Below are positions 52,260 through 60,487 of a DNA stretch of 64,000 nt, one piece after another. The DNA lies in the NCBI RefSeq assembly GCF_000383415.1, contig NZ_KB911255.1, positions 356,001-420,000 on the forward strand, in the 5' to 3' direction. Source of the DNA: Hyphomicrobium zavarzinii ATCC 27496. Its GTDB lineage: Bacteria > Pseudomonadota > Alphaproteobacteria > Rhizobiales > Hyphomicrobiaceae. A program made the position numbers and the translations under genes. The notes under the pieces were generated by a model that saw only the letters and a list, made by a program, of their open reading frames with translations, ran no database searches and had not been told where the DNA came from. Positions within the stretch are counted from its first letter, which is position 1; the number at the start of each line of letters is the position of its first letter.

Positions 52260-53048
52260 ATGAGAGCGCTTTCGATTGCTGCGACCGGTATGAATGCGCA
52301 GCAGACAAACCTGGAGGTGATCGCGAACAATATCGCGAACATCAACACCACCGGGTACAAGCGGGCACGGGCCGAGTTCACGGACCTGCTGTATCAGGCG
52401 GAGCGGGCGCTGGGAGCGCCGGCGCGCGGCGGTGAATCCAACGTGCCGGAAGGCGCGTACGTGGGCCTCGGCGTGCGCACGGCGGCCGTCCGGCATCTGC
52501 ACGAGCAGGGCTCGCTCGCACAGACCACCAATCCGCTCGATCTCGCGATCAATGGCCGGGGCTGGTTCCAGATCACCGGGCCCGAGGGCGAGACGTTCTA
52601 TACGCGCGATGGCGCCTTCAACAAAAACGACCAGGGGCAGATCGTGACCCTCGACGGGTACGAGGTGCAGCCTGCGATGACGGTTCCGCAGGATACGACG
52701 AAGATCGTCGTCAACGAGACGGGCGAGGTCTACGCGACGATCGCGGGCCAGACGCAGCCCCAGCTTATCGGCCAGCTTACGATGGCGGCGTTCGTCAACG
52801 ACGCTGGTCTCGAGCCCATGGGCGGCAACCTTTATCGGCAGACGCAATCGTCCGGCGATCCGGTCACGGGCGTGCCCGGAGATGCTGGTTTCGGACGTAT
52901 CCACCAGGGCTATCTCGAAAACTCCAACGTCGATGCGGTGAAGGAGATCACGCAGCTCATTTCGGCGCAGCGCGCCTATGAAATGAACTCGAAGGTCATC
53001 CAGACGGTCGATGCGATGTACGGCACTGTCGCCAACAACATGCGGTAG
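52260..53048 (+). CDS. flgG: Flagellar distal rod protein FlgG
   Basis: A 262-residue rod protein, full length for FlgG. It starts [35 protein letters not shown] and ends with the rod helix [31 protein letters not shown]. It makes the distal rod that crosses the peptidoglycan and is enclosed by the P and L rings. Confidence 0.95.
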   Translation: MRALSIAATGMNAQQTNLEVIANNIANINTTGYKRARAEFTDLLYQAERALGAPARGGESNVPEGAYVGLGVRTAAVRHLHEQGSLAQTTNPLDLAINGRGWFQITGPEGETFYTRDGAFNKNDQGQIVTLDGYEVQPAMTVPQDTTKIVVNETGEVYATIAGQTQPQLIGQLTMAAFVNDAGLEPMGGNLYRQTQSSGDPVTGVPGDAGFGRIHQGYLENSNVDAVKEITQLISAQRAYEMNSKVIQTVDAMYGTVANNMR

Positions 53049-53072
53049 GCGTGAAAAGGAGCGGTGACGACC

Positions 53073-53573
53073 ATGGTGCAGGCTTTTAGACCCGTCATTT
53101 CCAGAATGCGGGGCTGGTTCGCGCCTGTGGCGTGCTTAGCTCTCTGCGTGGTTGCCGCCTTGCCCGCCGTGCCGGCTCTCGCAGCCGAGCGCGTGCTGCC
53201 GGTTCCGCGCGTGACCATCTATCCCGGCGACGTGATCGCCGACACCATGCTGGTCGACCGGGTTTTTCGGAGCCCCGACTTCGAAGGCCCTGGCTTCGCC
53301 GGTGCGCGGGAGGAGCTGATCGGCAAGGTGGCGCGCCAGACGCTGCTTCCGAATGCGCCGATCGCAGCAACCGGCATTCGTGAGCCTTTTGCCGTCAAGC
53401 AAGGACAGCCCGCGGTCGTCATCTTCCAGTCGGGCGCGCTTATCATCTCTTCCGTGGCGGTGCCGCTTCAGGCCGGCTCGGCAGGCGAGATCATCAGCTT
53501 GCGCAATACGGAAGCGGGGACCACGATCCGCGGCGTCGTGCAGGCAGACGGAACGGTGCGGGTGGGCATGTGA
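53073..53573 (+). CDS. flgA: P-ring assembly chaperone FlgA
   Basis: A 166-residue periplasmic protein. I take the ATG at 53073, 11 bases after AAGGAG; a GTG at 53064 is too close to it. The signal peptide ends near PALAAE. A SAF-type domain (VTIYPGDVIADTMLVDRVFR ... GKVARQTLLPNAPI) and the C-terminal domain follow. FlgA helps FlgI form the P ring, and flgI overlaps its stop. Confidence 0.9.
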   Translation: MVQAFRPVISRMRGWFAPVACLALCVVAALPAVPALAAERVLPVPRVTIYPGDVIADTMLVDRVFRSPDFEGPGFAGAREELIGKVARQTLLPNAPIAATGIREPFAVKQGQPAVVIFQSGALIISSVAVPLQAGSAGEIISLRNTEAGTTIRGVVQADGTVRVGM

Positions 53574-54682
53574 TGATGCGCTGCCTCACGCTCTTCGCTC
53601 TTTTCATCCTGATGAGTCTACCGGCGAGCGCGGGCGGCGACGGGGTGCGAATAAAAGACATCACGGCCGTGCAGGGCGTCCGCGCGAACCAGTTGATCGG
53701 CTACGGTCTCGTCGTTGGCCTCAACGGTACGGGAGACAGCTTGCGCAACTCGCCGTTCACGGCGCAGTCGCTGCAATCCATGCTCGACCAGATGGGCGTC
53801 AACATCCGAAATGCCAATTCGCGGACCAAGAACATCGCGGCGGTGCTCGTCACGGCGGATCTTCCGCCGTTCGCAGGGCCGGGCTCACGCATCGACGTCA
53901 CGGTGTCGTCGCTGGGTGACGCCACGTCGCTTGCGGGCGGATCGCTGGTCATGACGCCGCTCAACGGTGCGGATTCGGCCATTTACGCGGTTGCGCAAGG
54001 GCCGGTTGCGGTCAGCGGGTTCTCGGCGACGGGACGGGCGGAATCGCTCAGCCAGAACGTGCCGACGACGGGGCGCATTCCGAACGGCGCCCTGGTGGAG
54101 CGGGAAGTCGCGGGCTCGCTCGACGACGAAGGCACGCTCGTGCTCGAGCTGCGCAATCCTGACTTCAGCACGGCGGTTCGCATCGCGGATGCGATCAACG
54201 ACTACACCACGCACAAGTACGGCAAGCGGACGGCGCGCGAGCAGGATCTGAGAAGCGTCGCGCTCGAAAGGCCCTACAACGTGAATGCGGCCCGTTTTCT
54301 GGCGGAGATCGGGGAGCTCTTCACCCATGCCGATGGCCCCGCCCGCGTCGTGATCGACGAGCGCACCGGAACGGTGGTGATCGGCCGCGACGTGCAAATC
54401 GCGACGGTTGCCGTTTCGCATGGAAGCCTCACGGTGCGCATCACCGAGGGCGCCAAGGTCTCGCAGCCCGAGCCGTTCTCGGATGGGCAGACGGTGGTGG
54501 TTCCGGAAAGCTTCGTGACGGTCAACCAGGAAGGCGCGAATCTCGCGATCATGGGCGGCACGAACCTGGAGACGCTCGTGCGCGGGCTCAACATGATGGG
54601 GCTCAGGCCGACCGGGATCATCGCCATTCTTCAAGCGATCAAAACTTCGGGTGCCCTGCAGGCGGAGCTCGTGGTGCAATGA
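53573..54682 (+). CDS. flgI: Flagellar P-ring protein FlgI
   Basis: A 369-residue periplasmic protein with a signal peptide (MMRCLTLFALFILMSLPASA). Typical segments are VRIKDITAVQGVRANQLIGYGLVVGLNGTGD, RTKNIAAVLVTADLPPFAGPGSRIDVTVSSLGDATSL and the C-terminal GLRPTGIIAILQAIKTSGALQAELVVQ. Adjacent ATGs at 53573 and 53576 are both possible starts. The stop overlaps the motE start. Confidence 0.95.
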   Translation: MMRCLTLFALFILMSLPASAGGDGVRIKDITAVQGVRANQLIGYGLVVGLNGTGDSLRNSPFTAQSLQSMLDQMGVNIRNANSRTKNIAAVLVTADLPPFAGPGSRIDVTVSSLGDATSLAGGSLVMTPLNGADSAIYAVAQGPVAVSGFSATGRAESLSQNVPTTGRIPNGALVEREVAGSLDDEGTLVLELRNPDFSTAVRIADAINDYTTHKYGKRTAREQDLRSVALERPYNVNAARFLAEIGELFTHADGPARVVIDERTGTVVIGRDVQIATVAVSHGSLTVRITEGAKVSQPEPFSDGQTVVVPESFVTVNQEGANLAIMGGTNLETLVRGLNMMGLRPTGIIAILQAIKTSGALQAELVVQ

Positions 54683-55731
54683 GGCGGCAGCAGGCTCATG
54701 ACTGGCGGTTTGACCGGATAGAGGCGCAGGCGCTGCCGCGCGGTTTGGAAATCGCCTTCTGGCTTGCAGCGCTGTTGCTCGTCGCGGCGCTCTGGTCGCC
54801 GGCGTCCGCTCAGCAGGGCTGGATGCCGACCGTCGCCACGACGCCGGGCGGAACTTTCAACGCGCCGCCGCCGGGTTCGGCCAACCGGCCTGCCGCTACG
54901 ATCGATCCGCGCTTTTTCCCCGCGCAGCGGAACACGCCGCCAAATGTGCGCAACCCACTTCCCCAGGGCGCCTGGTCGCCGATCGTAACGGGGGCCATCC
55001 CGCAGCCTCGCGCTACGACGCCTGCAGCCGGGGCTCGCCCGGTTCCGGACGCGACCGTTCCACCGCTTGCGGGGCCGACGCCGATCAGGCCGCTCACCGC
55101 GCAACCGGTTGCGCCGGCGCAGGCCGTGGCGGCAGCGGCTGAAAATGCAGCGGCTGCGAAGGCGCCTGAGGCTGCCGCGGGCGAATCTGCGCCTGCAACT
55201 GACAACGGCACGCTCTTCAAGAAGCCGGGTCCTTTGGACGCGCTGCCGCCTAATGCGACCGCGGCGCAACAGTACTGCTTCAATACCGCGGATACGGCGG
55301 CAGATGCCCGCTTTGCCTGGCAGGCCAAGAAAATCAAGGAAATGGAAGCGGAGCTCGACAAGCGCGCGCAGCTGCTCGAGTCGAAAACGCTGGAGTACAA
55401 GCGCTGGCTCGAACGGCGCGACGAGTTCTCACGTAAGGCTCACGAAAAGCTCGTGGGGTTTTATTCGCGGATGCGGCCCGATGCGGCGGCGGTGCAACTC
55501 GCAACGCTCGACGAGGAGATGGCCGCGGCCGTGGTGACCAAGCTCGAAACGAAGGTGGCCAGCCAGATCATGGGTGAGATGGACCCTGAGCGGGCTGCCA
55601 AGATCGCGACGATCATCTCGGGTGCCGCGAAAGTTCCGCCTGAACGACGGCGCGCTGCCGGACAGGCGGGGGGTGCTGCGCCGGAGCCGCCCGCGGGGGA
55701 AGCTCCTCAGCCGCAGCGGCCGGGAACATGA
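54679..55731 (+). CDS. motE: MotE-like flagellar protein (MgtE-N-type domain)
   Basis: A 350-residue protein. An N-terminal helix (about 24-42) is followed by a Pro/Ala-rich stretch (about 55-190). A coiled coil covers about 212-250 (WQAKKIKEMEAELDKRAQLLESKTLEYKRW), and an MgtE-N-like helical domain covers about 255-320 (ATLDEEMAAAVVTKLETKVASQIMGEMDPERAAKIATIIS). In Sinorhizobium MotE is a periplasmic chaperone of MotC, and its gene lies between flgI and flgH exactly as here. ATGA overlap with flgI. Confidence 0.85.
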   Translation: MRRQQAHDWRFDRIEAQALPRGLEIAFWLAALLLVAALWSPASAQQGWMPTVATTPGGTFNAPPPGSANRPAATIDPRFFPAQRNTPPNVRNPLPQGAWSPIVTGAIPQPRATTPAAGARPVPDATVPPLAGPTPIRPLTAQPVAPAQAVAAAAENAAAAKAPEAAAGESAPATDNGTLFKKPGPLDALPPNATAAQQYCFNTADTAADARFAWQAKKIKEMEAELDKRAQLLESKTLEYKRWLERRDEFSRKAHEKLVGFYSRMRPDAAAVQLATLDEEMAAAVVTKLETKVASQIMGEMDPERAAKIATIISGAAKVPPERRRAAGQAGGAAPEPPAGEAPQPQRPGT

Positions 55732-55742
55732 CGAGGTGAGCC

Positions 55743-56501
55743 ATGACGAGGATCTGTCTTTGGCGGAAGCCGGCGCTCTCGAGGCGGCCGGCCCTCGTCG
55801 TTGTTGCGCTCACGCTGTTTGCGGGCGGCTGTGCGAATGACATCCGTGATTTTAACCGCGAGCCGGCGCTGAGCGCGGTGGGGTCGGGATTGCTTGCCGA
55901 CCGCGTCCCGCTGCCCGCGGAGCCGACGCCGCAGCCGGCCTATCGGCCTGGAAACTCGATCTGGCAGGATGGGAGCGCCGATCTTTTCCGCGATCCGCGT
56001 GCGCGCAAGATCGGCGACGTTGTGACGGTCAAGATCTCGATCAAGGACAAGGCGAACCTCGACAACAACTCCAAGCGGTCGCGTGACGCCACGACCAAGC
56101 TCAAGCCGAAGATCGGCTACGATCTCGCGACGTCCGGCGGCCTCAACCACACCGGCGATATGTCCGTCAACGTGGAGGCCGATGCGGAGACCTCGACGGA
56201 CAGCAAAGGCGGCATCACCCGGTCCGAGAGCATCGAGCTTCTGGTGGCGGCCGTCGTCACCGGCGTGCTGCCGAACGGCAACCTGATCATCAGCGGCAGC
56301 CAAGAGGTGCGGGTGAACTTCGAAGTCCGCGAGCTCAGCGTGGCGGGCATCGTGCGGCCGCGCGACATCTCGACCGACAACGCCGTGGCCTATGACAAGA
56401 TCGCGGAAGCCCGCATCTCCTACGGTGGCCGCGGTCGCATCACGGAAGTGCAGCAGCCGGCGGTGGGCCAGCAACTGTTCGACCTTCTCACGCCCTTCTA
56501 A
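55743..56501 (+). CDS. flgH: Flagellar L-ring lipoprotein FlgH
   Basis: A 252-residue outer-membrane lipoprotein. The lipobox LFAGGC places the lipidated Cys at residue 30. The conserved core includes RPGNSIWQDGSADLFRDPRARKIGDVVTVKI and VNFEVRELSVAGIVRPRDIS. It makes the L ring around the distal rod. Confidence 0.94.
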   Translation: MTRICLWRKPALSRRPALVVVALTLFAGGCANDIRDFNREPALSAVGSGLLADRVPLPAEPTPQPAYRPGNSIWQDGSADLFRDPRARKIGDVVTVKISIKDKANLDNNSKRSRDATTKLKPKIGYDLATSGGLNHTGDMSVNVEADAETSTDSKGGITRSESIELLVAAVVTGVLPNGNLIISGSQEVRVNFEVRELSVAGIVRPRDISTDNAVAYDKIAEARISYGGRGRITEVQQPAVGQQLFDLLTPF

Positions 56502-56513
56502 GGAGAACCGGCG

Positions 56514-57011
56514 GTGGCGAAGAGCGATGCCAAGGGTGACGGGAAGGGCGGTGGCGGCGGTCTGATCGGGATCATTGTCGTGACCCTGCTGGCGCTCGGC
56601 TTTGGAGCCGGGTTCGGTTTCTTTCTCGACGGCAAGCTGAAGAGCGCGGCTGAAGCGAACGCCAAGCAGAAGGCGAAGGAGCCTGAGGCGCAGGAGCCGG
56701 TCAAATCCACAGTGCCTTCCACCGCTAAGCTCGTCACCATGACGCCGATCGTGGCCAATCTCGCCGAGCCCAAGGATGCCTGGATTCGCATCGAGGCATC
56801 GCTGTTGATGGATGACATGCCCCAGGGCGCCGATACCTTGGCGGCCCAGCTCGCCGAGGATTTCGTTGCCTACCTCCGCACGGCGACGCTCGCGCAGTTC
56901 GAGGGGCCGAGCGGGTTCCAGAACCTCCGGGAGGATTTCATCGATCGCGCCACCATTCGTGACCGCACGCATATCAAAGATGTCATCATTCATGGCGTGG
57001 TGATCGAATGA
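56514..57011 (+). CDS. fliL: Flagellar stator-associated protein FliL
   Basis: A 165-residue inner-membrane protein from a GTG with AAGGAGA seven bases upstream. One helix covers about 17-39. The periplasmic domain ends DLITT-type in other species, here DRTHIKDVIIHGVVIE. FliL rings the stator units and supports torque. It overlaps fliP by 4 bases. Confidence 0.9.
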   Translation: MAKSDAKGDGKGGGGGLIGIIVVTLLALGFGAGFGFFLDGKLKSAAEANAKQKAKEPEAQEPVKSTVPSTAKLVTMTPIVANLAEPKDAWIRIEASLLMDDMPQGADTLAAQLAEDFVAYLRTATLAQFEGPSGFQNLREDFIDRATIRDRTHIKDVIIHGVVIE

Positions 57012-57751
57012 GACGTCTCGCCGCTTTCTCCGTGCTCATGCTTCTGCTGGTGCTGCCGAGCGCTGCTCTGGCGCAGGGGTTGAACCTCGAGGGCCTGTTG
57101 CCGGCGGGCGAGCAGACGGTCAGCGGGCGCATGGTGCAGATCATCCTGATCGTCACCATGCTGTCGGTGGCGCCCGGCATCCTCATGATGGTGACGTGCT
57201 TTACACGGTTTGTGATCGTGCTCTCGCTGCTGCGGTCGGGTCTCGGACTGCAGACGACGCCCGCGAACATGATCCTCGTGAGTCTGGCCTTGTTCATGAC
57301 CTTCTACGTGATGGCGCCGACCTTCGACAAAGCCTGGCAGAACGGACTCAAGCCTTTTGCCGAGAACAAGATCAGCGAGGAGGAGGCGTATGTTCAGATC
57401 ACGCAGCCGCTGCGGGAGTTCATGCGGGCCAACGTGAGGCCCAAGGATCTCGAGCTGTTCGAGGATCTCGCGCAGGAGCGCTTTGGTCCCCGTCCCGCCG
57501 ATGCGGAGGTGGAGCTGCGCGTCTTGATCCCCGCGTTCATGATTTCGGAGCTGAGGCGCGGCTTCGAGATGGGCTTTCTCGTGGTGCTGCCATTTCTCGT
57601 CATCGACCTGATCGTCGCCACGCTCACCATGTCCATGGGCATGATGATGCTACCGCCCACTGTCATGAGCCTTCCGTTCAAGGTGCTGTTCTTCGTGCTG
57701 ATCGACGGGTGGAATCTGCTCATTGGCGGGCTCGTGCGCTCGTTCCCATGA
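57008..57751 (+). CDS. fliP: Flagellar export gate protein FliP
   Basis: A 247-residue protein with a cleavable signal peptide (MRRLAAFSVLMLLLVLPSAALAQG) and four membrane helices. The family signature is clear: MMVTCFTRFVIVLSLLRSGLGLQTTPANMILVSLALFMTF and the C-terminal MSMGMMMLPPTVMSLPFKVLFFVLIDGWNLL. It is the main gate subunit, while fliQ and fliR lie 16-20 kb to the left. No fliO is evident. Confidence 0.95.
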   Translation: MRRLAAFSVLMLLLVLPSAALAQGLNLEGLLPAGEQTVSGRMVQIILIVTMLSVAPGILMMVTCFTRFVIVLSLLRSGLGLQTTPANMILVSLALFMTFYVMAPTFDKAWQNGLKPFAENKISEEEAYVQITQPLREFMRANVRPKDLELFEDLAQERFGPRPADAEVELRVLIPAFMISELRRGFEMGFLVVLPFLVIDLIVATLTMSMGMMMLPPTVMSLPFKVLFFVLIDGWNLLIGGLVRSFP

Positions 57752-57932
57752 GGCAAAGCTCCGAATTTTACGGAGGGGAGCAAGGCCGAATTAACCGTGG
57801 ATCAATACCTCGACGCTATAACTTCGATTAGTGGCAGATTGGGTTGGGGGGCAAGGCCCTAAGCACGGTGCCGCGAGTGTAAAAGAACGGCCGTAGTCGC
57901 GGTCGCGGTGGTGTAGCGTAAAGGTAGTAGTA

Positions 57933-58889
57933 ATGAGTAGCATCAATACGAACATCGCGGCGATGACCGCGTTGCAGTCGTTGAACCAGACCAACAAGTC
58001 CATGTTGGTCACGCAGAACCGCATTTCGACCGGCCTTCGCGTCGGCAATGCCTCGGACAACGCCGCTTATTGGTCGATTGCTACGACGATGCGCTCGGAT
58101 CGCAGCGCCGTGTCGACCGTCTCCGACGCGCTCGGGCTCGGCTCGGCCACAGTCGACGTCGCCATGCAGGGCATGGAAGGCGCCATCAAGATCGCCGGCC
58201 AGATCAAGGACAAGCTGCTCGCTGCCCGCGCGCCGGGCCTCGATCGCGGCAAGATCCAGTCTGAAATCACTCAGCTTCAGGAATCGCTGAGAAGCGCTGT
58301 CTCTACGTCGAACTTCTCGGGCCAGAACTGGCTCGCGGCAGACGGCGCCGACAGCACGCGCTCGCTCGTCTCGTCCTTCTCGCGCGATGCCTCCGGCAAC
58401 ATCTCCGTCGGCACGATCTCGGTCGATCTGTCGAAGACGCGCCTTCTCGATACGGGCTCGGGCACGACCGGCATTCTCGACAGCATGATTACGGCCGCCA
58501 GCGGCGGCGCCGATTTCCGCATCGTCCCCGAGGACGACGGAAGCGGCACGCCTGATCCGGATGCCATCAACATCAGCACGCTTACGGATGATTCCCAGGC
58601 GAACCTCGATCGCATCGAGGACTTCATCAAGGGTGTCGACTCGGCGATCGCCAAGATGACCGATGGCGCGACCGTCCTCGGCGCCGTGAAGTCGCGCATC
58701 GATATGCAGAAGGATTTCGCGGACAATCTGATGGATGCCATCGACACCGGTATCGGCCAGCTCGTCGACGCAGACATGAACGAGGAGTCGACGCGTCTTC
58801 AGGCTCTGCAGGTGCGTCAGCAACTTGGCGTTCAGGCGCTCGGCATGGCCAACCAGTCGGCGCAGTCCATCCTTTCGCTCTTCAGATAA
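57933..58889 (+). CDS. Flagellin, copy 1
   Basis: A 318-residue flagellin. The N-terminal D0/D1 helices (MSSINTNIAAMTALQSLNQT ... QNRISTGLRVGNASDNAAYWSIATTMRSD) and the C-terminal helices (ADMNEESTRLQALQVRQQLGVQALGMANQSAQSILSLFR) are standard. The middle domain is short, as in rhizobia. The leader contains a CCGCGA/TCGCGG stem, and AAAGGT stands before the ATG. A strong terminator follows. It is most like copy 2, with long identical stretches around the central DFRIVPEDDGSGTPDPDAIN. Confidence 0.96.
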   Translation: MSSINTNIAAMTALQSLNQTNKSMLVTQNRISTGLRVGNASDNAAYWSIATTMRSDRSAVSTVSDALGLGSATVDVAMQGMEGAIKIAGQIKDKLLAARAPGLDRGKIQSEITQLQESLRSAVSTSNFSGQNWLAADGADSTRSLVSSFSRDASGNISVGTISVDLSKTRLLDTGSGTTGILDSMITAASGGADFRIVPEDDGSGTPDPDAINISTLTDDSQANLDRIEDFIKGVDSAIAKMTDGATVLGAVKSRIDMQKDFADNLMDAIDTGIGQLVDADMNEESTRLQALQVRQQLGVQALGMANQSAQSILSLFR

Positions 58890-58919
58890 GCAGCGTCAGG
58901 ATTCGATTTGACGATTTCG

Positions 58920-58950
58920 AAGGCCGCACCCTTGGGTGCGGCCTTTTATT
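58920..58950 (+). terminator. Rho-independent terminator after flagellin 1
   Basis: AAGGCCGCACCC pairs with GGGTGCGGCCTT with a minimal loop, followed by TTATTATTT. It begins 31 bp after the stop, so each flagellin is its own transcription unit. Confidence 0.93.
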
Positions 58951-59223
58951 ATTTATTGTTTTTGGGCCACCGGGAGGTGGCAGATGCCCCGTCGTTGCGG
59001 CGCCGGGATAGTCCGGCTTTTGGCGGCCGGGCCGTATGGCACCCTCAATTCTGCTGCGTTTTCCAGCACTTCCACCGCGCGCGGGGGGTGGGAGTGTCCC
59101 ATTTTGAATTGTTTTGGTGCATTTGGGGCACTGTTTAACGGTTCGGTAAGCAACAATGCTTATTTTCTTCCGTGAAAGCCCGACTTGGGGAGCGGGACAG
59201 ACGAGTCGGAAGAGGAACACACG
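58951..59223 (+). promoter_or_regulatory. Structured leader and control region of flagellin 2
   Basis: Together with the preceding terminator this 334-bp gap has no gene. It holds three potential hairpins: GCCACC-GGGA-GGTGGC at 58966-58981, CACTTCCACC with GGTGGGAGTG at 59067-59096 (one G-T pair), and two that share one right arm near the start codon. In the last set TCTTCCG at 59166-59172 or CCGACT at 59180-59185 can pair with 59204-59213, which includes the GGAAGAGG ribosome binding site. Confidence 0.5.
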
Positions 59224-60183
59224 ATGAGCAGCATTAACACCAACATTGCGGCGATGACTGCCCTGCAGTCATTGAATCATACCAATAAGGAAATGTTGAC
59301 CACGCAGAACCGGATCTCTACCGGCTTCCGGGTCAACGATGCGTCCGACAACGCAGCTTATTGGTCGATCGCCACGACGATGCGTTCAGATCGCAGCTCC
59401 ATCTCCACGGTGTCGGATGCGCTGGGTCTCGGTGCCGCCACGGTCGATGTTGCTATGCAGGGCATGGAAGCGTCGATCAAGACCGCGACCGCCATCAAGG
59501 ACAAGCTGCTTGCCGCCCGCACGCCGGGCCTCGATCGAGTCAAGATCCAGTCGGAAATCTCGCAGCTTCAGGAATCGCTGAGAAGCGCCGTCTCGACGTC
59601 GATCTTCTCGGGCCAGAACTGGCTCGCCGTCGACAGCACGGGCGAAATGGAGCGTACGCTCGTTTCCTCGTTCTCGCGCGATGCCGCCGGCTCGATCTCG
59701 GTCGGCACCATCACGGTCGACCTCAACAAGACGATCCTGCTCGATACCGGCGCAGGCACCACGGGCATTCTCGACAAGATGCGGACCGCTGCCAGCGGCG
59801 GCGCCGACTTCCGTATCGTCCCCGAGGACGACGGCAGCGGCACGCCGGATCCGGATGCTATCAACATCAGCAGCTTCACCGATGACTCGCAGACGAACCT
59901 CGACCGTATCGAGGACTTCATCAAGGGCGTCGACGAGGCCATCAAGGAGATGACCGAGTCCGCGACCGTCCTCGGCGCCGTGAAGGCCCGCGTCGATCTT
60001 CAGAAGGGATTTGCCGACAGCCTGATGGACGCCATCGATACCGGCGTTGGCCAGCTCGTCGACGCAGACATGAATGAGGAATCGACTCGCCTCCAGGCTC
60101 TGCAGGTTCGCCAGCAGCTCGGCGTCCAGGCGCTCGGAATGGCCAACCAGTCGGCCCAGATGATCCTGAGGCTGTTCCAGTAA
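59224..60183 (+). CDS. Flagellin, copy 2
   Basis: A 319-residue flagellin very similar to copy 1 at both ends and in the middle (DFRIVPEDDGSGTPDPDAIN is shared). GGAAGAGG precedes the ATG at 59224. Differences cluster around residues 120-165. Multiple flagellins in rhizobia assemble complex filaments, with one major and several minor subunits. Which copy is the major one cannot be told from sequence. Confidence 0.96.
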   Translation: MSSINTNIAAMTALQSLNHTNKEMLTTQNRISTGFRVNDASDNAAYWSIATTMRSDRSSISTVSDALGLGAATVDVAMQGMEASIKTATAIKDKLLAARTPGLDRVKIQSEISQLQESLRSAVSTSIFSGQNWLAVDSTGEMERTLVSSFSRDAAGSISVGTITVDLNKTILLDTGAGTTGILDKMRTAASGGADFRIVPEDDGSGTPDPDAINISSFTDDSQTNLDRIEDFIKGVDEAIKEMTESATVLGAVKARVDLQKGFADSLMDAIDTGVGQLVDADMNEESTRLQALQVRQQLGVQALGMANQSAQMILRLFQ

Positions 60184-60215
60184 GCCTCTACAAGCTTCGA
60201 CCGTTCCCCCAATCG

Positions 60216-60256
60216 AAAGCCGCGCCCCCCCAAAAGGGGCGCGGTTTTCGCTTTTT
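60216..60256 (+). terminator. Rho-independent terminator after flagellin 2
   Basis: CCGCGCCCC (60220-60228) pairs with GGGGCGCGG (60236-60244), with AAAG/TTTT extending it, followed by TTTTCGCTTTTTT. It begins 33 bp after the stop. Confidence 0.92.
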
Positions 60257-60265
60257 TGCGCTTTT

Positions 60266-60359
60266 CCGATTCGTGACTCCCTCGTGGTCCTGCGCCGGGC
60301 CTACGTCAGGGTGGCAATCCCCACACAAGGTTCAAAGGAAACAATGAGTCACGAATCGG
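60266..60359. repeat. Perfect 14-bp inverted repeat flanking the flagellin 3 promoter region
   Basis: CCGATTCGTGACTC at 60266-60279 is exactly complementary to GAGTCACGAATCGG at 60346-60359. CTTTT on the left and AAAAG on the right extend it past one bulged base. The 66-bp interior holds the promoter-like element at 60311-60333 and a ribosome binding site with ATG at 60344. The right arm reaches the flagellin 3 ribosome binding site (AAAAGGG, 60361-60367). Confidence 0.8.
60311..60333 (+). promoter_or_regulatory. Promoter-like element of flagellin 3
   Basis: The stretch starts GTGGCAATCCCC and ends ACACAAGGTTC. It shares CACAAGGTTCA with the element before flgB and GCAAT..CCAC.CAAG.TT with the element before fliF. 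It lies about 45 bp upstream of the flagellin 3 start. Confidence 0.4.
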
Positions 60360-60487
60360 TAAAAGGGCGCCGGAATGAGCAGCTTAAATACCAACGTCGC
60401 GGCCATGACCGCGCTGCAAACCCTCAACAAGACCAACAAGGATATGTTGGTCACGCAGAACCGTATCTCGACGGGCCTGAGGGTTAA
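60344..60487 (+). other. Possible 47-codon upstream ORF overlapping the flagellin 3 start out of frame
   Basis: ATG at 60344 has AAAGGA six bases upstream, a better site than that of flagellin 3. It is read MSHESVKGRRNEQLKYQ and stops at 60487, more than 100 bases inside flagellin 3 in another frame. The product looks meaningless, so if used it would control initiation at 60375 rather than make a functional peptide. Confidence 0.35.
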
